This document shows, piece after piece, positions 1 to 10,747 of a stretch of 64,000 bases of DNA. Each line of letters opens with the position of its first letter. Positions within the stretch are counted from its first letter, which is position 1. The stretch is from Euleptes europaea (taxonomy: Eukaryota > Chordata > Lepidosauria > Squamata > Sphaerodactylidae). Made by a program: the position numbers and the translations under genes. The notes under the pieces are model-generated. The model saw nothing but the letters and a program-made list of their open reading frames with translations, searched no databases and was not told the DNA's origin. The stretch spans positions 115,938,872-116,002,871 of the forward strand of contig NC_079312.1 in the NCBI RefSeq assembly GCF_029931775.1, in the 5' to 3' direction.

Positions 1-1321
1 TTCCCTTGCCAGATGAAGTTTGAAATGTCTTTCCTCCAAGTATCAAAGTATTTAGTGTGTGATATTATTGGCAAATTTTGGAATAAGAAAAGCATCCTCG
101 GTAAAACATTCATTTGAATCGTTGAGATACGTCCCATTAATGACAATTTTTTTATTTGACTATATAATCATATCAGTTTTAATCTTACCCCATAACTTGA
201 GGTAATTGTTGGTTATCAAGTCTTTATTCTTTGCAGTAATCCAAATTCCCAGGTATTTAACTTTGTTGGCTTTCTCCCAACCGGTATATGATATAAATTC
301 CTGTTGCTGTATTTGCGGTAAGTTTTTGAATATTATCTTTGTTTTTTCTTGGTTCACTTTGAAGCCTGATATTTTCCCAAAGTCGTCCAAAGTCTCCCGA
401 AGTATATTCATTGATTGTGTTGGGTTCTCCAAAATTAACAGGAGGTCATCCGCGAATGCTCTCACCTTAAATTCATGTTTTTTAATTCTTAACCCGCGGA
501 TGTCCTCCATACTTCTTAGTTTCACACATAGCGGTTCCAACACCAACAAAAATAAAAGTGGAGACAGGGGACACCCCTGTCTAGTCCCTTTCGTAATTTG
601 GCAGTTATCTGACATTGATTCATTAACCAAAATTTTAGCCTGTTGAGAGGTATAAATAGCCGATATACCTTTCTGAAAGCGGTCTCCAAAGTTCAATTTA
701 TCCAAAATCTGTTTCAAAAAATTCCAAGAGACCATATCAAAAGCTTTCTCTGCATCCAAAAATACAAATGCCGCAGTTTGTTGGATATTCTGGTCATAAT
801 ATTCCAATGAGTCCAGTAAAATTCTTACATTATCTTTTATTTGCCTTCCTGGTATAAAGCCTGCTTGGTCTTCGTGTATAAGATCCTTAATAAATTGTTT
901 TATCCTACATGCCAAAACCGAAGCAAAAATTTTGTAGTCCACATTTAACAGCGATATAGGTCTATAGTTGGATGTTTTTTCTGGATCTCTTCCTTCTTTG
1001 GGTATCAATGATATAAATGCATGTGACCAAGTCTCCGGGGATGTTCCCTCATCCAAAATTGCATTATAAAGTAAGCCAAAAAAACCCACTAAATTGTCAC
1101 TAAATATTCTATAAAATAGTGCAGTAATTCCATCTGGTCCAGGTGTTTTATCCGTTTTTTGTCTCAGTATTGCTTCTTGTATTTCTTCCCTTGTAACTGG
1201 AGCTTCAATACATTCTCTTTGGGTTGTTGATAAAGCTTTCATCTGTATTGAGTTTAGGAATTTAGGAATTCCTGATGGGAGAATTTCTTTTGTCCCCCCC
1301 CCCCCTTGTAGTTGATTGTGC
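1..1321 (-). mobile_element. LINE-1 (L1) ORF2 fragment, reverse transcriptase
   Basis: The - strand reads about 387 residues of an L1-type reverse transcriptase between 1323 and 160, and L1-like sequence continues in another frame to the window edge, so at least one frameshift is present. Visible motifs are TPGPDGI, NYRPISLLNVDYKI, the Asp-bearing FLDAEKAFDMV, GTRQGCPLSPLLF and the catalytic FADD. This is part of the polymerase of a non-LTR retrotransposon that copies its RNA at a nicked target. The endonuclease end lies outside the copy, cut off beside a poly-C run at about 1294-1305. It is a dead fragment; the L1 assignment is firm from the FADD and RPISLLN motifs. Confidence 0.9.
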
Positions 1322-2043
1322 ATGGTTTTTCTCTGCCTGCTTCACTTACCAAAAAGCAACCCAGAGAGATCTGGAGAAACACTCTTACACAGCACACAGA
1401 ACAGATAAAGTAAATCATGCAGCTTTATTATACTTACAAGGAAATATAAAGCAAAGAGAAAAAGCAATACTTAACTGAATATATATATGACAGAATATAA
1501 CAAACTCACACACATGCAAGACAAACAGTTACAGAGGCCTCTGGGTCATTTCCAGAGAGAGAGATGGCAACAACTGGGGAAGCCTGATCTCTTTCCCTAG
1601 AATGACAAAATACAGGGATTTTGAGAGGCTTTTTTATAGGTTAAATCGTGGGAGAAAGAGTTTTACAAACAGCCCTCCTTTCAAGCTTTCCCAGAGATGA
1701 GCTTGCCAGATCCTGCTTTGAAGTTTCTGTTCCCAGGAATCTCTGACACCTGTTTGCCTATGAAGTCTTGTGTATTTTAACACTTTCCCCCAATCTAGCA
1801 GATAGAGTGCTGCCGAACCAAATGTCCGTTCTCTCCTTAAACAATTACAAGCATCCTGGTGTGTTTTCTTTTAGGTAAACTAGCTCCTAGCTGCAATGTC
1901 CCAATCTAAGATCAGAGGCCCTAATTGGAAACTGGGGTCAGCTAAAAGTCAGGTCTTCTAAGCTAGAGATTAATAATAAAGCTGGTTCTTATTAACCCAA
2001 ATGTATATTTTTAATAAAAAGAATTCAAAGAATTCTCGCGACA
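1322..2043. other. AT-rich stretch without recognised gene
   Basis: No coding stretch or repeat family is recognised. On the - strand it holds several AATAAA-like signals and its composition resembles a decayed LTR or 3' UTR, but terminal repeats cannot be shown, so no element is called. Confidence 0.4.
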
Positions 2044-2206
2044 ACAACTGATCTCCAGCCGATAGAGATCAGTTCACCTGGAGAAAATGGCCACTGTGGC
2101 CATTGCATTGTATGGCATTGAAGTCCCTCCCCTCCCCAAGCCCTGCCCTCTTTAAGCCCCACCCAAAAAAACTCCCGCCAGTGGCAAAGAGGGACCTGGC
2201 AACCCG
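2044..2206 (+). mobile_element. hAT-like MITE (TAGGGTTGCCA family), 5' truncated
   Basis: Member of a ~210-bp non-autonomous family seen about 15 times in this window. Complete copies start TAGGGTTGCCA, end with its inverse TGGCAACCCTA and have 8-bp target duplications, which fits the hAT superfamily. This copy lacks the first ~45 bp and has a degraded right end. Confidence 0.8.
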
Positions 2207-2269
2207 TGGCCCTTTCTTATATGCCCAGTGAAATGGCGATCACCACTTTGGGGTTAGGAAGCAATTTTC

Positions 2270-2437
2270 CTCCAGGCCAGATTGGCCAGGGATCCTGGAG
2301 GGTGGGTTTTTGTTTTTTTTTGTGCCTTCCTCTGGGCATAGAGCAAGGAGTCACTGGGGGAGTGGGGAGGTAGTTGTGAATTTCTTGCAGGAGACTGAAC
2401 TAGATGACCCTTGAGGTCCCTTCCAGCTCTATGTTTC
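2270..2437 (+). mobile_element. CR1 LINE 3' end
   Basis: The segment ends with the typical CR1 3' tail: ACTAGATGACCC, then GGTCCCTTCCAGCTCTATG. Only the untranslated end remains, as is usual for 5'-truncated CR1 copies. Confidence 0.8.
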
Positions 2438-2444
2438 AAAAATC

Positions 2445-3181
2445 ATACCCGATAGACTTGGCAAATTTGTATCGCACAAGGCTTATTTTATTCATCTACT
2501 GAACTCTATGGCCCCTCTGGATTAAACCTGGAAAATGATTTATCATGTTTTCTTTAAATACCAGACAGGTCCCTTTAAGAGAGCACGGAAGAACATCTCT
2601 CAAACAGCTGATACATACGGGAATTCCCCCCCCTTTTTTTTCCACACACCAGTTAGCTATTTAGCAACTAGTAAATCGTACTACTGGTATTTCCATACTG
2701 AGCTTCTTTACCCTTCTTGGGACCGGCATCAGAATGTTACCCTTGGCGGGACATATATTATAACTTACAATCAGGAAATGAAAAATAAGTAGAAAATTTT
2801 GCAAGATGCCTTCTGTAAGTAATTTTATTGGAATATTTATTGGAATATTTATTCATTAACACTATTTATGACTGATAACATGATTGTGATTTGAATTTTT
2901 AAATTATTTATATGAATAGGAAGGACTGAAGAAGAATTGTTAAATAGCCAAGAATTTGAAACGGCCGTATCCTCCATTATTATTGGCATCCATTGTACTA
3001 CATGACAATAGTCTGCAGAAGAAGAATTTGTACTCAGTTTTGGGACATTTGAAAATATGAATATTTATGAATGACTTTTTGTAGGTCCTTTTGTAAATAA
3101 TATCTCATATTGTATGTAATTGCACGTAGCTATTTATAAAATAATTTGCACTTTGTTTAAGTAGTGTTTCGCTCCTGTACT
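2445..3181 (+). mobile_element. Penelope-like element (PLE) 3' fragment with hammerhead-like motif
   Basis: AT-rich sequence joined directly at its right end to AACCTCCAGG of a hAT MITE. Its last ~120 bp resemble, by eye, the insert at 61323-61621 (both carry TTGCAC..TTGTTT followed by TTCGCTCC), so the two are one family. At 2926-2962 it has CTGAAGA, a possible stem and GAAAC, the core order of a hammerhead ribozyme. PLEs are known to carry such ribozymes in their terminal repeats. The left boundary is uncertain and no reverse transcriptase remains. Confidence 0.5.
2921..2975 (+). ncRNA. Hammerhead-ribozyme-like motif
   Basis: Read as RNA: AGGA, then CUGAAGA (926-932), one A, a stem II that can pair GAAUU with AAUUU, GAA (958-960), a two-pair stem III AC/GU closing a GGCC loop, the cleavage position A after GU, and UCCU pairing back to AGGA as stem I. 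This matches the type I hammerhead with a very short stem III known from PLEs. The extra A before stem II and the A+U-rich stems are departures, so activity is not implied. Confidence 0.45.
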
Positions 3182-3355
3182 AACCTCCAGGTAATAGCTG
3201 GAGATCTCCTGCTATTACAACTGATCTCCCCTGGTGAAAATGGCCACTTTGGCAATTAGACTCTATGGCATTGAAGTCCCCTCCCAAACCCCGCCCTCTT
3301 CAGGCTCTGCCCCAAAAATCTCGAAGTATTTCTCAACCCAGAGCTGGCAACCCTA
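3182..3355 (+). mobile_element. hAT-like MITE missing its first ~12 bp at a PLE junction
   Basis: It begins at AACCTCCAGG, just inside the missing terminus, where PLE-type sequence stops. The right end is GCTGGCAACCCTA. The internal hairpin half (ACTGATCTCC...) is partly deleted. Confidence 0.8.
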
Positions 3356-3383
3356 CCCAGCACCCACCTGGACTACAAACCTC

Positions 3384-3588
3384 TGGTTGCCAACTCCAGG
3401 TACTAGCTGGAGATCTCCTCCTGTTACAACTGATCTCCAGCCGATAGAGATCAGTTCTCCTGGAGAAAATGGCCACTTTGGCAGTTGGACTCTATGGCAT
3501 TGAAGTCCCTCCTCTTCCCAAAACCCGCCCTCTTCAGGCTCCGCCCCAAAAACCTCCTGCTATGGCGAAGAGGGATCTGGCAACCCTA
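3384..3588 (+). mobile_element. hAT-like MITE (TAGGGTTGCCA family)
   Basis: Nearly full length: TGGTTGCCAACTCC at the left, the ACTGATCTCCAGCC hairpin half, GGCATTGAAGTCCCTCC, and TGGCAACCCTA at the right. Confidence 0.85.
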
Positions 3589-4356
3589 CTCACTAAGCAT
3601 GTGTAGCTGCTCAGCACAGGTAGCAAGACAGTTTAAAGGACAGGCTGTGTTAGTGCAAAGTCCCACGGATGCCTTGCCATCATCATATTGAAACCAGCCC
3701 TCAGCTCAGTAATGTAATTATTCTTTCCCCAGTATCTTCAATTTGATTAATAGGGAATGGATTTATAATCACCCTGTAATCATCCCTAGGAAGAAGCATC
3801 TGTCCTCTAATGCTTCTGAAGGAGGTTGTATGGCTGGACTGGCTGATGTAAAATGGTCCAAATGTTGTTTTTTTAACTTCATTCGGTATCACAAAATCGA
3901 TTTTGTAGGGGGATAAGTGCCTCATCTCCTTTGAGGTCTTGTCGATATCATCTCTTTCATTTGTGAATAACCACTGCAGGCTCTTCATTCTTTCTTCCCC
4001 TCTATGATCTATTTGAAAGAGCTTTTCATAGGCCTCTTAGTGCCAGTATCATGGCGACACACTATCCTAATGACCTCTAGTATATGCCAGAAGCATCATA
4101 GACACAGAAGTGCTCAAAGGTAGCGAATCAGATATATTTATAATAAAGAGTAGGGGAAGATAAAAGGCTGTCAAGAAGGCAGAGATGAGGAGAGAAGGGA
4201 ACAATATGGAAGGGGAAAAAAACTGAATTATCCTTAGCTATTGTCTCTTTCTTTCTCTCTTTCCAGAGATTTATTTTTCTTGCTCCTTTCCTTTCCCCTC
4301 AGACTACTTTAGTGCAAGGATGTCTACACAAGTACCACTTAAGAATAGTGTCACAA

Positions 4357-4576
4357 TAAGGTTGCCAACTCCAGCTTTGGAAATTCCTGGAGATTTTGGG
4401 GGGCAGAGCCTGGGGAAAGCGGGTCTTGGGAAGGAGACGGACCTCAGCAGGGTGTAATGCCATAGAGTCCACCCTCCAAAGCAGCCATTTTCTCCAGGGG
4501 AACTGATCTCTACTGTCTGGAGATCCACTGTAATCCCAGGAGATCGCCAGGCCCCACCTGCAGTATGGCAACCCTA
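4357..4576 (-). mobile_element. hAT-like MITE with exact 8-bp TSD
   Basis: Inverted ends TAAGGTTGCCA and TGGCAACCCTA, flanked by the perfect 8-bp direct repeat TGTCACAA (4349-4356 and 4577-4584). Belongs to a subfamily with a different first third, shared with the copy at 29581. Confidence 0.9.
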
Positions 4577-4855
4577 TGTCACAACCATTGCTTAGCACCC
4601 ATAAACATGTATGGCCATTCTACCTGTTGCTTTCAGATGTTAGGTCCAATTTAAGGAGCCCAAGTATGACCCAACTCTGTACTATCAAATAAATGCCCTG
4701 CTGATCTTTGGGCTTATTTTACACGGTTTTCTAAATCTGAATCATGGCAAATGAATAATCAATCCTAAATGTATGTGCCAGAATACCTGCTGGAGATATC
4801 AATATAACTTCCTTACAACATTGGTGTAGCTTTATATTTTATGGTATAGCTCTAA

Positions 4856-5064
4856 TAGAGTTGCCAACCTCCAGATACTGGCTGGAGATCTCCTGCTATT
4901 ACAACTGATCTCCAGCCAATAGATATCAGTTCACCTGGAGAAAATGGCCGCTTTGTCAATTGGACTCTATAGCATTAAAGTCCCTCCCCTTCCCAAACCC
5001 CGCCCTCCTCAGGCTCCGCCCCAAAAGCCTCCCGCTGGTGGTGAAGAGGAACCTGGCAACCCTA
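4856..5064 (+). mobile_element. hAT-like MITE with exact 8-bp TSD
   Basis: Starts TAGAGTTGCCA and ends TGGCAACCCTA, flanked by AGCTCTAA on both sides (4848-4855 and 5065-5072). One of the best copies for defining the family as about 209 bp with hAT-type 8-bp target duplications. Confidence 0.92.
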
Positions 5065-5188
5065 AGCTCTAATGTTGCTGGTGCTAGCGGCCCAACCATT
5101 CTGGCCTAATGTACTGAACATCTATAACCTATGAGCTCCCAAGGTACAGAGCACCTGCTTGCCCCACTGAGCCCTAGTGGCACCTGAG

Positions 5189-5633
5189 TAGGGATGCCAG
5201 GTCCCCCTTCGCCACCGGCAGGAGGTTTTTTGGGACGCAGCCTGAGGAGGGCAGGATTTGGGGAGGGGAGGGGCTTCAATGCCATAGAGTCCAATTGCCA
5301 AAGCAGCGATTTTCTGCAGGTGAACTGATCTCTTTCGGCTGGAGATCAGTTGTAACAGCAGGAGATCTCCAGCTACTACCTGGAGGTTCCAAAAAACAAT
5401 ATATATATATATGACCTAAGCTGTACTTATCTTGAAGATATACAAAAATGAAACAGCTATGATGGCTATATAAAATTCCTTTAAATACTTGTGGAACTGC
5501 TTGTCGTATATAATACAAATATCAGAACACAATGTTAACTTTTTAAACATATAATATAAGTTTAAAAAGTTAACATTGTGTTCTGATATTTGTATTATAT
5601 ACGATAACAACTACCTGGAGGTTGGCAACCCTA
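5189..5633 (-). mobile_element. hAT-like MITE split by a palindromic insert
   Basis: The MITE runs from TAGGGATGCCA to TGGCAACCCTA (read to 5633) with the 8-bp duplication CACCTGAG at 5181-5188 and 5634-5641. A 221-bp insert (5389-5609) sits between two copies of ACTACCTGGAGGTT, close to the MITE terminus. Confidence 0.88.
5389..5609. mobile_element. Fold-back insert, PLE-type, 14-bp target duplication
   Basis: Flanked by a 14-bp direct repeat of MITE sequence (5375-5388 and 5610-5623). It contains a perfect inverted repeat: 44-bp arms at 5505-5548 and 5560-5603 around an 11-base AT loop. The position and structure match three other inserts in this MITE family, at least two with PLE features; this one has no coding part, so the family call is by analogy. 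Confidence 0.5.
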
Positions 5634-5641
5634 CACCTGAG

Positions 5642-6735
5642 CCTAGTGGCACCTAAGGCATCCTTGTAGGGAAATATTCAGCAACCTGACCTGAATTTCC
5701 TTCTGTGCCTTTTCCAGATGGCTTTGATAAATAATACTGCTCTTATTTGGGAATAGGGATGCCCCATGGCATTGCGGCAGTTCCCCAGTGGGCTGACTGA
5801 AAAGGTATGCAACAGGAAGGCAATGGTCCAAGTTTTCACGAGACAGTTACAGGGCACTGTGTGAAGGGCAAACAGTCCAGCTTCATAAGATCTAACGATC
5901 TGTGCAAGATTGGTTTTGCTAATCAGAGTGGCTGTGTTGGCAAGCAGGACGAGATTTAATTAGAAAGACGCAGGCAGAGCTGCCTTGTGGAAAAACTTAC
6001 CTACCATAAAAGTCATCCCCTAAATAACAACAAATCAACATCCCAATTCCAAACCAAAGCTCACAAAATCTTCATTCCTTGCTAGGATGGTCAGATCAGG
6101 GCCATCTTCCAGATATCTCAAGAGATCAGGGCCAGAGTCAACCAGGAAGAACTCATACCAAGCAGACAGAAATCTCTGCACTAGCCAGAGCAGCTTTGGG
6201 GACTACTTTTAGATCAGAGCGAAGGATTCCATAACTACTATTGGGTTAGGAGTATCACAGTAATCCTAAACCAATGAAATCAATTAATCTTGCCACTTAC
6301 TTCAGTGATATGTGGATCTTAGCCCAACCCTGTGAAACACGCTCCGTGATGTCATATTAAATCACCTGATTACAACACAGGACAGTTAAGCCCTTTGTTT
6401 GACAAACATACTTATGAGACAAACAGAGTTACACATACAAGGTGAAGGGAAGCTGAGCAGGTCAAACACAAGAGACATTGTTTCCTGAATGGTAATGTTT
6501 GAATAGGTAGTGCTGCTCTGAAAATAAGTTGACCTTGGTGTCTTAGATCAATACAGCATCACTGCTGATCAAGATATGAGTGGAATGGGAAGAAATGTTT
6601 TGTGGGTAAACATCTCTTATTTGAACAAAGTGACTTAGTTGCTGTGACCAAGGGCACAGTTTATCAGGAAGTTATTCTTTACAAGCACAGGGAAATGAAC
6701 TGGACTATGCAAAACCACTGCTATAAAAAATGGAT
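5642..6735. other. No gene recognised
   Basis: Ordinary non-coding sequence. No exon-like stretch with splice sites or named repeat is recognised. Confidence 0.4.
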
Positions 6736-6737
6736 CC

Positions 6738-6940
6738 ACGGAAGCAGGGATCACTTGCCTGTGCGGCTGTACCAACACGATCGCGTCACTTCCAGTTTAC
6801 ACCTGTAAGCACCACATCGCAATGGGCCTTTTACCATTCAAATTCCCAGTTTGAGTGGTAAAAGGCCCATTGTAAAACGGGTGTAAACCGGAAGTGATGC
6901 AATTGCGGGACGGCCGGGCACATGCAATCCCTGCCTCAGC
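6738..6940. repeat. Palindromic MITE-like element
   Basis: Long imperfect inverted repeat centred near 6845. The arms share GCAGGGAT at the outside, TCACTTCC with GTTTACACC in the middle, and CAATGGGCCTTTTACCA next to the short loop. It looks like a foldback DNA element; no duplication of the target was identified. Confidence 0.55.
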
Positions 6941-6975
6941 TCCACCCCTAAAGGTAGCCACAGTTCTTTTGTTTC

Positions 6976-7155
6976 TAGGGTTGCCAGGGTGGGAGGTTTT
7001 TGGGGTGGAGCCTGAGGAGGGAGGGGTTTGGGGAGGGGAGGGACTTCAATGCCATAGAGTCCAATGGCCAAAGCGGCCATTTTCTCCTGGGAACTGATCT
7101 CTATCTGCTGGAGATCAGTTGTAATAGCAGGAGATCCCCAGCTATTACCTGGAGG
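6976..7155 (-). mobile_element. hAT-like MITE, ends at the PLE hotspot
   Basis: Starts TAGGGTTGCCAGG and runs normally to TTACCTGGAGG, then switches to unrelated AT-rich sequence (CTAAACAACAAATAT...). The missing part is the last ~13 bp, the same place where PLE-type inserts interrupt other copies. Confidence 0.8.
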
Positions 7156-7489
7156 CTAAACAACAAATATAATAACCTGTGCCAAATATAGGGAATTTCT
7201 AAGGAAATGGGCAGCACGTAGGCTCACAATATATATAATGCAATATTAGCAAGAAGAAAATATTTTTTAATGGAAAGACATTACCCTCATGTCTTTATCA
7301 TAGAAAGTCCACTCTTGGGGATTCCTCTGCATGAACACCTTGAAAATTGGAAACTAGCTTATACAAAGAAATACCGTAATGCGAACAGAAACTGCTGTTT
7401 GAAACAAAGGTATTCTGGAAGAGAATGAAACTGGAATGGTCAGGAATTGCTGAAATTTGCTTAAGCAGTTTCTTTACATGCACATATGA

Positions 7490-7772
7490 AGAAGAACAGT
7501 TGGTTTTTATATCCCGATTTTCTCTATCCTTAAAGAGTCTCAAACCAACTTTCAATTATCTTCCCATCCCCTCCCCACAACAGACACCTTGTGAGGTAGG
7601 AGAGGCTGAGAGAGTTCCGAGAGAACTGTGACTAGCCCAAGGTCACCCAGCAGGCTTTGTGTGGAGGAGTGGGGAAATCACCAGATTAGAGTCCACCGCT
7701 CATGTGGAGGAGTGGGGAATCAAACCCGGTTCTCCAGATTAGAGTCCACCGCTCTTAACCACTACACCACAC
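7490..7772 (-). repeat. tRNA-derived SINE, family B
   Basis: On the - strand it begins AGCCAGTGTGGTGTAGTGG (tRNA-like box A region), has a box-B-like GGTTTGATTCCCC, then the CTGGGTGACCTTGGGC body and an AACTGTTCTTCTTC tail. About five copies or parts are in this window. It is a Pol III-derived retroposon, not a tRNA gene. Confidence 0.85.
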
Positions 7773-8703
7773 TGGCTTGCCTTTCACAAAATGTAGTCAG
7801 AACATGCACAGAAGAGACTGTCTCTAAGCAATGATGTAAGTGAATTTTCTACCTGCCCATGGTAAGCAGTAGAAACATTTTTCTTTATAAATGGGGCATC
7901 TGGCCAATGGGAACACAGAACAATCTAGGGAGGAAGAAGCCCAGAGAAAAAGATACCATTCAAAGAAACCAACCTTATTTCTACATTCTCCAACCACAGC
8001 AAAAGCAAGAAAGCTAGGTACGACCATGGGTACCAGCTTCCTCCTTGCAGTCCTGCTTTTTTTACCATCTCTAAGACCAGGCACACGCTCTACATCTGAA
8101 GGGAACAGCTGTCTACCCTGTAGCTTTACGCGAGGGCTATTTCTGCACGCAGGAATTGCTCCACCCCAGCTCTGAAACTGGAGCAGGGCTTTTCAGATGA
8201 TGACATATTTTCCATGTCATCCTCTACCTGCTCTTCCATTATTGTCCAGTTTCCCCTGCATTGTTCTAATCTTTCCAGAAACATCCAAGGCAAAGCCTGT
8301 TTGCCCATATGTGTTTAGGAAGGGTCTAAATCTCTCTGCCTACATCTGGCCCTACACCCATCATTCCCCTCCCTCTGCCATCAGCAGGCTTTTGCTGACT
8401 TAAAAATTTAGTAGGTATATTGCTTTAACACAATGGCGATATACCTGCTACCAATTTTATAAAGTGCCAGCAGAAGGCCCTCCAGTGGCATGGAAGAGAC
8501 AGCACAAGAGGTTAGGCAGGAAATAATGGGGACTTGCCCTGTGTGGATGGATGATGGTCTGCTGATGCTGTGAATGCCTATAAATCATCCCTGTGAGGAA
8601 GCAGCCTTGGTATCCTTAATGTCCACGGGTGAGGTACTGTGAGAGTTTTGTATGCTTTTATCTGATCATTTGCTGTTGCTAGTATAGTATGCCATTGTGC
8701 TTA

Positions 8704-9006
8704 AAAAGGTAAAGGTAGTTCCCTGTGCAAGCCCCAGGTCATTACTGATCCATGGGGTGATGTCACATCCCAATGTTTACTAGGAAAACTATGTTTATGG
8801 GGTGGCTTGCCATTACCTTCCCCATTCTTCTACATTTTACTCCCAGCTAGCTAGGTACTCATTTTACCAACCTCGGAAGGATGGAAGGCTAAGTCAACCT
8901 TGAGCCAGCTACCTGAAACTGACTTCTGTTGGGATCGAACTCAGGTCGTGAGCAGAGCTTTTGACTGCAGTACTGCAGCTTAGCACTCTGTGTCACGGGT
9001 TCCTAT
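8704..9006 (-). repeat. tRNA-derived SINE, family C
   Basis: Minus-strand copy of the family also seen at 62852. Shared landmarks: GCAGTACTGCAG, GAGTTCGATCCCAAC, CCATCCTTCCGAGG, TGGGTACTC and a tail TTTACCTTTTT. The copy is diverged. Confidence 0.8.
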
Positions 9007-9010
9007 TGTG

Positions 9011-9170
9011 CTTAATAAACTGGTTTGATTCATAAACAGGTTCTTTTCAGGATTCAAGTGAGAGCATGACCAACCATGCACATAGCTGGTTCACCATATG
9101 AATCAAACCAGTTTATTGTGCTGTGTGCATGGTTGGTCATGCTCTCACTTGAATCCTGAAAAGAACCTGC
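9011..9170. repeat. Interleaved inverted duplication (A-B-A'-B')
   Basis: Segment A (AATAAACTGGTTTGATTCAT, about 9011-9032) is followed by B (9038-9085). Then the inverse of A comes at about 9097-9118 and the inverse of B at 9121-9168. Both pairs are near-perfect. The order is interleaved, not nested. Confidence 0.8.
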
Positions 9171-9582
9171 AGCACCTACTCAGCAGCATTCAGCGCAGTG
9201 TAACATCTAGTATGAAACAGGATGACATGGTACAAATGTGGAGTCTGGAGGTGGGGCAAAGCGAAGTCCACGTTTTAGGCATGCGTGGGTGTGTGAAAAG
9301 TCGGCGGGGGGCACAGGCATTCTCCCGCATTTTCTGGTTTGGACAAGGGCAGCCTTTTTGTAGGAGAGGAAGTGTTTATCCAGATGCTGGAGAAGATTGT
9401 GCAGAGCTGGACTGCAGGCTGGAGCTCTGGGCGCTTACACCTGGGGTGATTGGAGGCAGGAGCACAACATAGTCGTGGGAGGAGCAGCAGTGCACGTTGA
9501 GCGAGAGCTGCCGTTAGGGAGTTGTGTATTATTAGTTATCATGATGTATTTTAACTGAAATCTTGTGGATGATCATATTATT

Positions 9583-9662
9583 GATGAAAGCCGCCCTGAG
9601 CCAGATCTCGATCGGAAAAGGACGGGATAAAAATCTAATAAATAAATTTTAAAAACATTAAA
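9583..9662 (+). repeat. L2/CR1-like LINE 3' end
   Basis: GCCGCCCTGAGCC followed by GGACGGGATAAAAAT and AATAAATAAA is the common tail of L2-like LINEs and of the SINEs that use them. Confidence 0.65.
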
Positions 9663-9960
9663 AATACAGTCTTGAGACAATAGAGTGGGCTGTACCATAT
9701 CTGGCTGCGGTGGAGTACAATTGTTGAATTCCCACCCACCCCTCCCTGGTGTCAAAAAAGCATCCTGCAAGAAGAAACTGAGTATCTCAAAAACAAAAAG
9801 TTCTAGCCCATCCTTCTCCTTCCATGTCTAGTTTGACACTTGAGCTGAGTTTCTCACCTAGGAAAGCATTCAAAATGTGATCCCATCTCCCGCAATCTGA
9901 AGTAGCACAGTCCATTCTACCACCTCACTCACACCGCATTCTGTAGCATGTGCAAAGAAA

Positions 9961-10272
9961 GAAGAAGAAGAAGAAGAGTTGGTTTTTATATGCCGACTTT
10001 CTCTGCCACTTAAGGGAGAATCAAACCAGTTTACAATCACCTTCCCTTCCCCTCCCCACAACAGACACCCTGTGAGGTAGGTGAGGCTGAGAGAGAATGA
10101 CTTGCCCAAGGTCACCCAGCTGGCTTCATGTGTAGGAGTGGGGAAACAAATCCAGTTCACTAGATTGGCATCCGCTGCTCATGTGGAGGAGTGGGGAATC
10201 AAACCCAGTTCTCCAGATCAGGCTTCACCGCTCCAAACCACTGTTCTTAACCACTACACCACGCTGGCTTAG
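9961..10272 (-). repeat. tRNA-derived SINE, family B
   Basis: Full-length minus-strand copy, from a GAAGAAGAAGAAG end at about 9961 to GCCAGCGTGGTGTAGTGG at 10272 (read on -). An internal duplication of the box-B region is visible around 10180-10250. Confidence 0.85.
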
Positions 10273-10747
10273 ATCAAGTTCTGGTCACCAATATTGCTCT
10301 TTGCAGTGCATCACACAAAACCCCTTTCTATGGGGTAGCCCTACTCTCAACAGCTATTTAGGGTCTGTTCAGATCTTAGTTGCAAATACTAGCTGAACAT
10401 AATACTGCAGCAATGGCATAAATAATAGCCATGCAAGAAACATTATTTTTGGCCATCATCCTATCTGGATGCTCTTGCCGAGAGCACGGAGAACAAAAAC
10501 ACTGCAGTGAAAGTGTGATTTTTCATGGAAGAAGGAGGAAAGGGCATCGTACTAATTGGACAAGCATTCATATATGCCCATTTGTCGGCTTCGCTGTCCA
10601 AGTCTGCTTTGCTGGAAACTGCTTCCATTGAGATTGTTTCCAGCAGTGCTGGTGAAGCTATTAATTTCCCTGAAGACCATTAGCTGTTGCTGGCATGAGT
10701 TGCTCCCTCAATGTACATTCACCCTGGCTGTTTAGCATGGTTATAAG

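Noticed and set aside
1322-2043. Solitary LTR
   Set aside because: Composition and poly(A)-like signals suggest it, but no TG...CA ends or target duplication could be shown.
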